Origin: ZC4RG30 sp964632365
Lineage (GTDB): Bacteria > Pseudomonadota > Gammaproteobacteria > Steroidobacterales > Steroidobacteraceae
NCBI GenBank assembly: GCA_964632365.1
Contig: CAZWDR010000093.1
Coordinates: forward strand, 1 to 10,649
DNA length: 10,649 nucleotides
Direction of reading: 5' to 3'
Positions 1-6,281 of the stretch are shown in pieces. The notes beneath the pieces were generated by a model. It ran no database searches. It saw nothing but the letters and a program-made list of their open reading frames with translations, and was not told where the DNA came from. Position 1 is the stretch's first letter. Every line of letters begins with the position of its first letter. The position numbers were made by a program, and so were the translations under genes.

Positions 1-70
1 GTTTCTGGCCATCGACCAGGGCCACGCGCAGTTCTTCCTGCTGCGTGGCGTTGACTAGCATTCGTTTCAT
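1..70 (-). CDS. rne: Ribonuclease E, N-terminal fragment
   Basis: Reading leftward from ATG at 70, the 23 visible codons give MKRMLVNATQQEELRVALVD followed by GQK. This matches the highly conserved N-terminus of gammaproteobacterial RNase E, the essential endoribonuclease that starts mRNA decay and matures rRNA and tRNA as the degradosome scaffold. Only the first residues of the RNase H-like/S1 region are in the window; the catalytic and scaffold parts lie to the left. A short GGA (+ strand 76-74) sits just upstream of the start as a weak ribosome-binding site. The neighbouring divergent rluC is the same partner as in E. coli, which supports the call. The identification rests on a short but distinctive peptide. 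Confidence 0.93.
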   Translation of the reverse strand, partial: MKRMLVNATQQEELRVALVDGQK

Positions 71-447
71 GAATTCCACTCAGAAGCTGGGGAGTGGCAG
101 GCCGGAAGGCCGCGCGCGCGAAGACGGGCGCGTGATCGAGCCGGGAGAGGCAGAAGATTGCGCCGAGGTGGACCATCAGATGGGCCACCAGACGCTGGAT
201 TGTTGCGTGCAATGTCTTCAAGAGAACGGCGCCTTTGTCATTGGGAGGGACAAGAAGCGCTTCGCAATCCTTTACTGCTGCCGACCTTGCGGTCCCGCGG
301 CTCACCCGTTGCCGGGGAACACCTGAGGACCCTTGCGGTCTGCCACGATGATGCGACTCCTGCGTCGCAAGTTCCGTGCCGCTCGTTGTGGTGGGGCGTC
401 TGTAGGGAAAACGCCGTCATCCGTCCCGGTGGGGGCACGTGGCGCGC
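71..447 (-). promoter_or_regulatory. Long 5' leader of rne
   Basis: If the minus-strand promoter at 475-448 is used, transcription starts near 441 and the rne mRNA has a leader of about 370 nt. No convincing gene lies in it. On the minus strand it contains two small GACC/GGTC hairpins (340-328 and 294-283; the second has a GCAA tetraloop) and a GGCC-TTCC-GGCC hairpin at 111-100 near the start codon. In E. coli, the rne leader is about 360 nt and mediates autoregulation by RNase E cleavage. A similar role here is inferred from length and position only; no sequence similarity to the E. coli hp2 element was seen. Confidence 0.5.
285..340 (-). repeat. 10-bp direct repeat in the rne leader
   Basis: CCTTGCGGTC occurs at 285-294 and again at 331-340, 46 bp apart. 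On the rne RNA this is GACCGCAAGG twice. Each copy can close a small hairpin: GACC-GCAA-GGTC (294-283, GNRA-type loop) and GACC-GCAAG-GGTC (340-328). Confidence 0.5.
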
Positions 448-475
448 AGTATAATTCAAGGTGCTTGAAAAACAA
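448..475 (-). promoter_or_regulatory. Putative sigma70 promoter for rne
   Basis: On the minus strand TTGTTT (475-470) and TATACT (453-448) are separated by 16 bp, giving a plausible -35/-10 pair with a start near 441. The same AT-rich spot reads TATAAT on the plus strand at 450-455 and could act as the -10 of rluC, although no good plus-strand -35 is visible near 427-433. This is pattern recognition only. Confidence 0.5.
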
Positions 476-500
476 GGCTTTAGGCCTGGGCGGATTGAGA

Positions 501-1754
501 ATGGATGAATCTTCACGCGGCCGCCCGGCCGATGACGCGACAAATTCCGGCGACCTCGGCGCAGCGGCGGACCTCGCCGCGACGCCTGCCGAGGCGCCGG
601 CGCGCACGCCCGTGCGCCACGAGACCATCGGCAGCGAGGATGCCGGCTCTCGCCTCGACAAGGTGCTGGCAAGGCTGCTGCCCGCGGTGCCGCGCACGCG
701 GCTGTTCCGCCTGCTGCGCAAGGGCGAAGTGCGGGTGAATGGCCGTCGTGCCACCGGCGAGACGCGCGTGGCCGAAGGCGATGTGCTGCGCATTCCGCCC
801 GTCGCGATCGCGCCGCCCGCGCCCGTCGAGGAGCCCACCGGTCCGCGGCCGTCCCCAAGGCTGACCAGCCAGATCGAGACCTCCATCATCCATGAGGATG
901 AGCGGCTGATCGTCGTGAACAAGCCTGCCGGCGTGGCCGTGCATGGCGGCAGCGGCGTCAGCGCCGGCGTCATCGAGGCGCTGCGCGCGTCGCGTCCCGA
1001 CGAGACGCTGGAACTGGTGCACCGGCTCGACCGCGACACCAGCGGCTGCCTGATGATCGCGCGGCGCCGTTCCACGCTGCGCAGCCTGCATGCGCTGCTG
1101 CGCGAACACACCGCCGACGGGCAGGGCAGCTTCGACAAGCGTTACCTGGTGCTGGTGCGTGGCAAGTGGGAGCTGGGCAAGAAGCGCATCGAGGCGCCGC
1201 TGGCCACGCACACACGCGTGGGCGGCGAGCGCACGGTGATGGTGGCGGCCAACGGCAAGCCCGCCGCCAGCGAGTTCAGCGTGGTGCAGTTCTTCGGCAA
1301 TCTCGCGACGCTGCTCGAGGTGCGCCTGCTCACCGGCCGCACGCACCAGATCCGCGTGCATGCCGCCTATGCGGGGCACCCGGTGGCGGGCGATGAAAAA
1401 TATGGCGAGGCGGAGTTCAACGCGCAGCTGCGCAAGGACTTCGGGCTGCGGCGCCTGTTCCTGCATGCGCACAGCGTCAGCTTCGAGGATCCGGAGCGGC
1501 ATGTGCTGGTCAGTGTCAGTGCGCCGCTGCCGGATGAACTGCGCGCCGCGGTGGACGCGCTCACCAGCCGCGCCGGCCGCGCGCGCCCGGCAGGCGGCCG
1601 GCTGAAACCGGTGCCGATCCTGCCGCCGGTCAGACCTTCACGCCCAGCTGGCGCAGCGCCTCGCAGACCCAGATCAGCGGCAGGCCGACCAGCGCCGTCG
1701 GGTCGCGGCTCTCGACCGAGTGGAAGAGGCTCACGCCGAGGCCCTCGCACTTGA
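501..1754 (+). CDS. rluC: 23S rRNA pseudouridine synthase RluC, with C-terminal basic tail
   Basis: This RluA-family enzyme isomerises uridines in 23S rRNA (positions 955/2504/2580 in E. coli). The 417-residue product has an S4 RNA-binding domain at about 48-100 (RLDKVLARLL to VNGRRATGETRV). The synthase domain follows, with HRLDRDTSG at 174-182 holding the catalytic Asp177, and LLTGRTHQIRVHAAYAGHPV at 277-296. ATG 501 was chosen because the earlier in-frame stretch from 333 crosses the promoter region and looks non-coding; the Shine-Dalgarno sequence (ttgaga) is weak. E. coli RluC is about 319 residues. The excess here is an acidic/Ala-rich N-terminal 45 residues and a tail from about 358 rich in Arg, Pro, Gly and Ser. 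The last 125 bp overlap the convergent maf gene. Subfamily RluC rather than RluD or RluA rests on synteny with rne and yceF. Confidence 0.93.
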   Translation: MDESSRGRPADDATNSGDLGAAADLAATPAEAPARTPVRHETIGSEDAGSRLDKVLARLLPAVPRTRLFRLLRKGEVRVNGRRATGETRVAEGDVLRIPPVAIAPPAPVEEPTGPRPSPRLTSQIETSIIHEDERLIVVNKPAGVAVHGGSGVSAGVIEALRASRPDETLELVHRLDRDTSGCLMIARRRSTLRSLHALLREHTADGQGSFDKRYLVLVRGKWELGKKRIEAPLATHTRVGGERTVMVAANGKPAASEFSVVQFFGNLATLLEVRLLTGRTHQIRVHAAYAGHPVAGDEKYGEAEFNAQLRKDFGLRRLFLHAHSVSFEDPERHVLVSVSAPLPDELRAAVDALTSRAGRARPAGGRLKPVPILPPVRPSRPAGAAPRRPRSAAGRPAPSGRGSRPSGRGSRRGPRT

Positions 1755-2220
1755 AGCCGCCGGCGCAATCGAACGCCGGCTCGCGGTCCATGTAGTGCTC
1801 GATCTCTTCCATCGGCAGCAGGCGGAAGCGCACCGCGGTGGGCTCCAGATGGGTCAGCGCCTCGGCACCACGCTGCACCGCCACCGCGGTGTCGAAGCGC
1901 ACGATCCGGCCAGACATGGATGCCAGCTGGGCGCGGCAGGTCGGCCGGTCACCCGGCTTGTGCAGGATCCGCACCGTGCCGGCGTCCTCGTAGCTGGCCA
2001 CCTGGTCGCTGCCGATCACGATGGCGCGCGGATGCTGCAGCGCGATGGAGGCGGCCTTGGCCTGGGCCAGGCGCACCGCGCGCGCCGCCGGCGGCTCGCC
2101 GGGCTCCTCGACCTCGGCCACGGGCGGCGCCAGCGCCGTGAAGGGCAGGTGCAGCCGCTGCAGCAGCAGGCGCCGGTGCGGCGAGGTGGAGGCGAGGATC
2201 ACCGAGGGGAAAGCGTTCAT
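1630..2220 (-). CDS. yceF: Maf-like nucleotide pyrophosphatase (YceF type, 7-methyl-GTP pyrophosphatase)
   Basis: The 196-residue product belongs to the Maf/HAM1 superfamily. The YceF branch hydrolyses m7GTP and related modified nucleotides to monophosphates, a cytosolic house-cleaning role. It starts with the Maf signature ILASTSPHRR (P-loop-like substrate site), then GSDQV near residue 70, and ends with CAGGFKCEGLGVSLF and ESRDPTALVGLPLIW. These features are closer to E. coli YceF than to the dTTP/UTP-specific YhdE branch. ATG at 2220 fits the family N-terminus; an in-frame GTG at 2247 would add nine residues not expected for the family. Neither has a clear ribosome-binding site. It is convergent with rluC, with their 3' ends overlapping by 125 bp, and divergent from yceD with a 58-bp gap, the same orientation as in E. 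coli. Confidence 0.92.
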   Translation of the reverse strand: MNAFPSVILASTSPHRRLLLQRLHLPFTALAPPVAEVEEPGEPPAARAVRLAQAKAASIALQHPRAIVIGSDQVASYEDAGTVRILHKPGDRPTCRAQLASMSGRIVRFDTAVAVQRGAEALTHLEPTAVRFRLLPMEEIEHYMDREPAFDCAGGFKCEGLGVSLFHSVESRDPTALVGLPLIWVCEALRQLGVKV

Positions 2221-2241
2221 GGGGCCTGCGCAGACAGGAAC

Positions 2242-2269
2242 TTGCACCCGGATCGGGGGCTAGTATGAT
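2242..2269 (+). promoter_or_regulatory. Putative promoter of the yceD-rpmF-fabH operon
   Basis: TTGCAC (2242-2247) and TATGAT (2264-2269) are separated by 16 bp, a good sigma70 match between the divergent maf and yceD genes. The start would fall near 2276, only a few bases before the yceD ATG at 2279, giving a nearly leaderless mRNA. Confidence 0.6.
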
Positions 2270-2278
2270 ACGCGCCCC

Positions 2279-2794
2279 ATGCCCGAGGACGGCCTGACTG
2301 AAAGCAACGTCGCGGTGCTGGCCGACCACGGTCGGCAGGTGCAGCTGGCCGTGCCGCTGGCGCGCTTGCCGCGACTGGCCGGCATGCTGGCCGACCAGCA
2401 GGGGTCGGTGACCGGGCGGGTCGATCTGTCCCGTCGCGCGGGCCGCATCATCGCAGCGGTGCAGTTCGAGGCCACGGTCACGCTGCAATGCCAGCGGTGC
2501 CTCGAGCCGATGCAGAGCGATCTGCAGGGCGGCTCGCTGGTGGCACTGGTCGAGACCGAAGATGAGGCAGCCGGTGTGCCGGAGGAGTTCGAGACCGCAC
2601 TGGCGCCGCAGGGTCGCCTGCGTCTGGCGGGGCTCCTGGAAGAGGAATTATTGCTGGCGCTGCCCGCGGCGCCACGCCATGCGGCAGGGCAGTGCCCCGC
2701 GGCGCGGAACGAGTCGCGGGATGATGACGCACCGGATGTGCAGCGGCCATTCGCCAACCTGGGCGAGTTGCTCGCGCGCCGTCCGAAACATTGA
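2279..2794 (+). CDS. yceD: YceD/DUF177 family protein (23S rRNA accumulation protein)
   Basis: The 171-residue protein has the DUF177 layout. There is an N-terminal beta-rich part, the Cys-x-x-Cys motif CQRCLEPM (Cys71, Cys74), an acidic middle, the leucine-rich EEELLLALPAAPRH around 121-134, and the closing QRPFANLGELL. The family is nearly always encoded just before rpmF, and in E. coli and plants it is linked to 23S rRNA accumulation. The third cysteine, in GQCP (139), matches the usual CxxC/C pattern. ATG 2279 is the first possible start. There is almost no room for a Shine-Dalgarno sequence after the predicted transcription start. The stop lies 19 bp before rpmF, so the two genes are almost certainly co-transcribed. 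Confidence 0.93.
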   Translation: MPEDGLTESNVAVLADHGRQVQLAVPLARLPRLAGMLADQQGSVTGRVDLSRRAGRIIAAVQFEATVTLQCQRCLEPMQSDLQGGSLVALVETEDEAAGVPEEFETALAPQGRLRLAGLLEEELLLALPAAPRHAAGQCPAARNESRDDDAPDVQRPFANLGELLARRPKH

Positions 2795-2813
2795 TTTGAT
2801 GGAGAAATAGCCC

Positions 2814-3008
2814 ATGCCAGTCCAGAAGAGTCGCAGGACTCCGTCCACGCGCGGAATGCGCCGCTCGCACGACCATGTCGCCCAGCCGGCGCTGTCGGTC
2901 GATCCCCAGTCCGGCGAGACGCACCTGCGCCATCGCATCACCCCGGATGGTTTCTATCGCGGCAAGCGCGTGATCGAAGCGCCGGCCGACGCCGACGACC
3001 AGGACTGA
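2814..3008 (+). CDS. rpmF: 50S ribosomal protein L32
   Basis: The 64-residue product begins MPVQKSRRTPSTRGMRRSHD and ends with GETHLRHRITPDGFYRGKRVI, the standard bL32 sequence. The protein sits near the peptidyl-transferase region on the 50S subunit. There are no cysteines, so this is the zinc-free form typical of gammaproteobacteria. The C-terminal EAPADADDQD is an acidic extension of about ten residues compared with E. coli. GGAG at 2801-2804, 9 bp before the ATG, is a good ribosome-binding site. It follows yceD directly. In E. coli the next gene is plsX, but here the next gene is fabH. Confidence 0.97.
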   Translation: MPVQKSRRTPSTRGMRRSHDHVAQPALSVDPQSGETHLRHRITPDGFYRGKRVIEAPADADDQD

Positions 3009-3032
3009 GCCTGAGGGACCGGATGGCGCTGC

Positions 3033-3060
3033 GCAGGCTCCCGCCTCAGCGGGCGCCTGC
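3033..3060 (+). other. Stable stem-loop between rpmF and fabH
   Basis: GCAGGC (3033-3038) pairs with GCCTGC (3055-3060), and CCCGC (3040-3044) with GCGGG (3049-3053), around a CTCA loop with one internal mismatch. No T-run follows, so it is not a classical terminator. It could be an attenuator or an RNA-processing barrier in the only sizeable gap of this operon. Confidence 0.5.
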
Positions 3061-3081
3061 TGCCGTCCGTCCCGTCACGCG

Positions 3082-4047
3082 ATGAACGCGCGAATCATCG
3101 GCACCGGGTCCTATCTTCCGGCGAGGGTGGTGCACAACACCGACCTCGAGAAGATGATGGACACCTCGGACGAGTGGATCCGGGAACGCACCGGCATCGA
3201 GCGTCGCCACTACGCGGCCGACGGCGAGACCACCGTCGACATGGCCGAGCAGGCGGCGCTGCGCGCGATCGAGGCAGCCGGCATCGCGCCCACCGACATC
3301 GACCTCATCGTCTTCGCCACCGCGACGCCCGACCTTGTGTTCCCGAACAGCGGCACGCTGTTGCAGGCGCGCCTGGGCTGCCTCGGCGTGCCGGCGTTCA
3401 GTGTCGAGGCCGCCTGCAGCGGTTTCATCTATGCGCTGTCGATCGCCGAGAAGTTCGTGCGCACCGGCTCGTCGCAGCGTGCGCTGGTCGTCGGTGCCGA
3501 GACGCTGTCGCGCATCACCGATTTCACCGACCGCACGACGGCCATCCTGTTCGCCGATGGCGCCGGCGCGGTGGTGCTCGCGCCCACTGAAGAGCCGGGC
3601 ATCATCTCCACGCACCTGCACGCGGATGGCAGCTACGAGAAGCTGCTGTACTGCACCGGTGGCGTGTCACGCGGCTATGCGCCGGACTCCAACGGCCGCG
3701 CGGTGATCCGCATGGCCGGACGCGAGACCTTCAAGGTCGCCGTGAACATGCTGGGCGGATCGGTGGACGAGGTGCTGGAGAAGAACGGCCTGCCGAAGTC
3801 CGCGATCGACTGGCTGGTGCCGCACCAGGCCAACATCCGCATCATCCAGGCGGTGGCGAAGAAGCTCGACCTGCCGATGGAGCGCGTGATCGTCACCGTG
3901 CACGAGCACGGCAACACCTCCGCCGCATCGGTGCCACTGGCGCTCGACACCGGCGTGCGCGACGGGCGCATCAAGAAGGGTGACCTGCTGCTGCTGGAAG
4001 CCTTCGGTGGCGGCTTCACCTGGGGCGCGGCGCTGGTCCGCTACTAG
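3082..4047 (+). CDS. fabH: Beta-ketoacyl-ACP synthase III
   Basis: The 321-residue thiolase-fold enzyme condenses acetyl-CoA with malonyl-ACP to start fatty acid synthesis in the cytosol. The catalytic triad is clear: Cys112 in AACSGFIYAL, His248 in PHQANIRI and Asn278 in HGNTSAAS, close to E. coli numbering (112/244/274). The N-terminal ARIIGTGSYLP and C-terminal LLLLEAFGGGFTWGAALVRY are standard. Length is normal and no residue is missing. ATG 3082 fits the family start, but the preceding bases (gtcccgtcacgcg) have no Shine-Dalgarno sequence, so translation may depend on context from upstream. It lies 73 bp after rpmF with plsX absent. fabD, fabG and acpP do not follow; the next gene is on the opposite strand. 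Confidence 0.97.
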   Translation: MNARIIGTGSYLPARVVHNTDLEKMMDTSDEWIRERTGIERRHYAADGETTVDMAEQAALRAIEAAGIAPTDIDLIVFATATPDLVFPNSGTLLQARLGCLGVPAFSVEAACSGFIYALSIAEKFVRTGSSQRALVVGAETLSRITDFTDRTTAILFADGAGAVVLAPTEEPGIISTHLHADGSYEKLLYCTGGVSRGYAPDSNGRAVIRMAGRETFKVAVNMLGGSVDEVLEKNGLPKSAIDWLVPHQANIRIIQAVAKKLDLPMERVIVTVHEHGNTSAASVPLALDTGVRDGRIKKGDLLLLEAFGGGFTWGAALVRY

Positions 4048-4053
4048 CGGCAC

Positions 4054-4071
4054 GGCCCGCCTCTGCGGGCC
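4054..4071 (+). terminator. Possible hairpin terminator after fabH
   Basis: GGCCCGC (4054-4060), loop CTCT, GCGGGCC (4065-4071) forms a 7-bp GC stem starting 7 bp after the fabH stop. No T-run follows, so termination strength is uncertain. A second hairpin, GACCACG (4121-4127) with CGTGGTC (4134-4140), overlaps the stop codon of the convergent PepSY gene. Confidence 0.4.
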
Positions 4072-4138
4072 GCATCCTGAAGCTGTGATCTGGACCTGAT
4101 CGGGCCGGCGGGGTCGTGACGACCACGCGGCGCCGTGG

Positions 4139-5356
4139 TCATGCGCGCCGGTACAGCGGCCGGATCAGCCGCCGCCAGGCCAGCGCGAATCCCGTGTAGA
4201 CGAGGAAGCAGGCGGCCAGCGATGCGATGCCGGCGATCGTCTGGCCGATGACGCCGTATTGCTCACCGGTGTGCACGAAGCGGAACCAGCTGCGCGCGCG
4301 CTGGCCGGCGCTCTGCGCGGACGCGCCGGTGCCGGAATCCTTCAGCACGCTGGCATCCACCGTGCTCAGTTCGAGCGTGCGACGCGGCGGACGGCGCTCG
4401 GTGGAGCGCGGCTCCACCTGCACATCCACGTGATCACCGTGCATCTGCAGCGGCAGCGTGACGCGCTGCCAGTCGGGTGCGAGGCTGGTGGCGGCATCGA
4501 ACAGCTGCTGCAGGCTGGCGGTCTGCGTCGGCATCGTCGCGGCGTCTGCGCCGGGCAGCACGTCACCGGCGGGCGCTGCGGGGCCCGCGGCGCCTGCGCG
4601 GCCAGCGCCGGCACCGCGTTCGCCGCCGGCACCGCGTTCACCGCCGCGCTGCGGCGGCGCTTCACCCACTGCGGCATACACCAGGTTCGTGGCCCACGGG
4701 AACGAGATCACCGCGCCGGACACCGCGATCAGGAACAGCGGGATCAGCATCCAGAAGCCGAACACATGGTGCCAGTTGAAGTCGCGCACCTTCGCGTTGA
4801 TGTATTTGCGCTGGAACAGCATCACGCCGCGCACCGTGCGCCAGCGCCACACCGCGGGCAGCCACAGGTACAGGCCGCTGATGATGATGAACACGAACAG
4901 CAGGTTGCTGTAATCGATCAGCGTCGCGCCGAGGCTGCTGGAATCCCCGCCCACCCAGCGATGCCAGCTGCGCATCAGCGACATGAAGCCGCGCGTGCTG
5001 GTGGAGGCGTCTTCGAGGGTCTCGCCGGTCAGTGGATTCAGCAGTGCGGCGGTCTGGCGGCCGGCACTGACGGACACCGGCACGCCCGGGTCCGCATCGA
5101 TGACCAGCGACAACCGGTCGTTGCCCGGCGCCGCGGCGCGCGCCGCGGCAGCCAGCGCATCCACGTCCAGGCGCTGGGCTCCGGCCGGGACTTCCAGATG
5201 ATTGCCGCGCGCGGCGGCGTCGATCATCTGCCGTTCATAGGTGAGTGCGACGCCGGTGGCGGACATCAGCAGGATGAAGACCCCTGCGACCACGCCGCAG
5301 GACAGGTGCATCCAGAAGAGGATCTTCCGGAACAGGGAACCAGGAACGCTGCTCAT
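4139..5356 (-). CDS. PepSY-associated TM helix protein (iron-regulated membrane protein family)
   Basis: The 405-residue inner-membrane protein has four likely transmembrane segments at about 13-37, 145-167, 200-220 and 368-392, and large periplasmic loops between 1/2 and 3/4. This is the PepSY_TM (PiuB/FegB-like) layout. The start FRKILFWMHLSCGVVAGVFILLMSATGV is characteristic. Histidines near the membrane edges (H17, H132 in SWHRW, H196/H197, H362 in VHTGEQYG) could bind haem or metal, as suggested for ferric-siderophore reductase-like members. A Gly/Arg/Ala-rich tract at about 236-264 interrupts the second loop. ATG 5356 fits the family start, although no clear Shine-Dalgarno sequence precedes it. 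The upstream Fur-like operator suggests iron repression. Substrate is unknown; a role in ferric-siderophore reduction is inference. Confidence 0.87.
   Translation of the reverse strand: MSSVPGSLFRKILFWMHLSCGVVAGVFILLMSATGVALTYERQMIDAAARGNHLEVPAGAQRLDVDALAAAARAAAPGNDRLSLVIDADPGVPVSVSAGRQTAALLNPLTGETLEDASTSTRGFMSLMRSWHRWVGGDSSSLGATLIDYSNLLFVFIIISGLYLWLPAVWRWRTVRGVMLFQRKYINAKVRDFNWHHVFGFWMLIPLFLIAVSGAVISFPWATNLVYAAVGEAPPQRGGERGAGGERGAGAGRAGAAGPAAPAGDVLPGADAATMPTQTASLQQLFDAATSLAPDWQRVTLPLQMHGDHVDVQVEPRSTERRPPRRTLELSTVDASVLKDSGTGASAQSAGQRARSWFRFVHTGEQYGVIGQTIAGIASLAACFLVYTGFALAWRRLIRPLYRRA
4607..4639. repeat. 18-bp-period tandem repeat in the PepSY gene
   Basis: GCCGGCACCGCGTTC occurs at 4607-4621 and 4625-4639. 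It encodes two copies of a Gly-Gly-Glu-Arg-Gly-Ala unit in the periplasmic linker of the PepSY protein. This looks like a small in-frame slippage expansion. Confidence 0.7.
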
Positions 5357-5387
5357 CGAGGGGGAGGGCTGCCGTGTTGTTGTTGTC

Positions 5388-5417
5388 GAGAATGATACTC
5401 AAACTCATTTGAGTTTG
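5388..5417. promoter_or_regulatory. Fur-box-like operator with overlapping palindrome
   Basis: The 19-mer GAGAATGATACTCAAACTC (5388-5406) matches the Fur consensus GATAATGATAATCATTATC at 14 of 19 positions by eye. It overlaps a perfect 18-bp inverted repeat, CAAACTCA-TT-TGAGTTTG (5400-5417). The pair lies 32-61 bp upstream of the PepSY gene start on the minus strand, where an operator would be expected. The minus-strand -10-like TATCAT is inside it. Confidence 0.7.
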
Positions 5418-5455
5418 GGAAGCATCCGCGGCGCTGCCCTGGCGATTACGCGCGC

Positions 5456-5484
5456 AAAAAAAACGCCGCGCTGGGCGCGGCGTT
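5456..5484 (-). terminator. Intrinsic terminator of the Lpp-like gene
   Basis: On the minus strand AACGCCGCGC (5484-5475) pairs with GCGCGGCGTT (5471-5462) around a 3-nt loop. The transcript then runs into eight T residues (5463-5456, the first two being part of the stem). This textbook rho-independent terminator lies 22 bp after the stop codon of the lipoprotein gene and separates it from the PepSY gene. Confidence 0.92.
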
Positions 5485-5506
5485 CTTCATCGAAGGAAGC
5501 TTGCGC

Positions 5507-5827
5507 TTACTTCGAAACCGAGCGCTCGAACATGCGGTCGATCTTCGCGTTCAGGTCGTTCACACCGGTCTGCGCAGCCTGGGCGGCAGCGAGCGCCTGG
5601 TTGGCAGTGTTCTGCGCGGCATCGGCCTTGGCCGAAGCAGCCTGCGCAGCCGAAGCAGCATTGGCGCCGGTGCGGTCAGCCTTCATCGCAGCGACGTCGG
5701 AGGACAGGGTGCCCACCTGGGTCTTCAGGCTGTCGATGTCCGCCTGCAACGGCTTGAGGTCCGTGCAGCCAGCCAGCGCAACGAATGCGGCCGCAGCGGC
5801 GATCTTGATACCCATCGAGCTTTTCAT
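5507..5827 (-). CDS. Small alanine-rich outer-membrane lipoprotein (Lpp/OprI-like)
   Basis: The 106-residue product has a lipoprotein signal: Lys-containing n-region, hydrophobic AAAAAFVA and lipobox LAGC (18-21), with Cys21 the lipidated residue. The +2 residue is Thr, not Asp, so Lol sorting to the outer membrane is expected. The mature 86 residues form a helical coiled coil, heptad-like at 29-48 (I31, L34, V38, L41, V45), then an alanine-zipper at 55-87. The chain ends in Lys106, as in E. coli Lpp where the terminal Lys is linked to peptidoglycan. Linkage here is inference. AAGGGG (5840-5835) sits 7 bp before ATG 5827; Met5 is an alternative start. The strong terminator fits an abundant transcript. 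It could instead belong to a general alanine-zipper lipoprotein family. Confidence 0.85.
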   Translation of the reverse strand: MKSSMGIKIAAAAAFVALAGCTDLKPLQADIDSLKTQVGTLSSDVAAMKADRTGANAASAAQAASAKADAAQNTANQALAAAQAAQTGVNDLNAKIDRMFERSVSK

Positions 5828-6281
5828 TGTTGATCCCCTTGAAGGTCAGTGTCCAAAAACTACCGCAACTGCACCGTGACATCATGTGCTGGTGCCAAGT
5901 TTATGCGGGTGCCTAACTTGACCATATCTGCGGCTGCCGCTGCAACTGCTTTCTGAACTGTGTCGGGTGTAGGAGACAGATTACATTGCTGCTACAGATG
6001 CGCTTCAGAAGGATTTTTCCGTGTTTGACGCTACATCTGCAAGACAACGTTGCGTCAAGGCAACCTCGTTGCATCATCAGGTGTGCACGGGAGCGGCATC
6101 AAGAAGATCTCTGCCCGTACGCAGTTCCCGCAGTGGCAGCAGCCATGTCACTGGCTTTGAATCTGCGTAGATTGAGCAGGCCAGGTGTCACCGCCCGGCA
6201 CATCCATGCGAGTCATGAAGGAGATCCGGTCACGTCGCCACTACATGCATTGCAGGAAATCTGATCAGGAGTGTTTCGCGT
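5828..6281. other. 454-bp intergenic region, no convincing gene
   Basis: This stretch holds the upstream sequence of the minus-strand lipoprotein gene and of the plus-strand 117-residue gene. It is visibly less GC-rich than its surroundings. Small hairpins can be drawn, such as GTTGC-GTCAAG-GCAAC (6049-6064) and AGCCA-TGTCAC-TGGCT (6142-6157), and CAGATG/CATCTG recurs as a distant inverted repeat. No clear sigma70 promoter, terminator, tRNA or known riboswitch was seen. Confidence 0.5.

Noticed and set aside
333..500. In-frame 56-residue N-terminal extension of RluC
   Set aside because: It covers the predicted rne/rluC promoter region, is unlike the family N-terminus, and ATG 501 gives a better start.
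238..1138. Long minus-strand frames (238-858, 302-1138)
   Set aside because: They are antisense to rluC, Arg/Ser/Ala-rich with no domain; typical shadows in GC-rich DNA.
1720..2268. 182-residue plus-strand frame
   Set aside because: Shadow of maf, which has clear family motifs on the minus strand.
4259..5395. 378-residue plus-strand frame
   Set aside because: Antisense to the PepSY gene; His/Arg/Gly-rich composition without domain logic, and it runs over the Fur-box region.
5850..5940. Sigma70 promoter for the lipoprotein gene
   Set aside because: TTGGCA and CATAAA-like elements exist on the minus strand but not with acceptable spacing, so no specific promoter is called.
5986..6264. 92-residue plus-strand frame in the intergenic region
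   Set aside because: No ribosome-binding site or ATG start, basic and Cys-containing random-looking product, no family resemblance.
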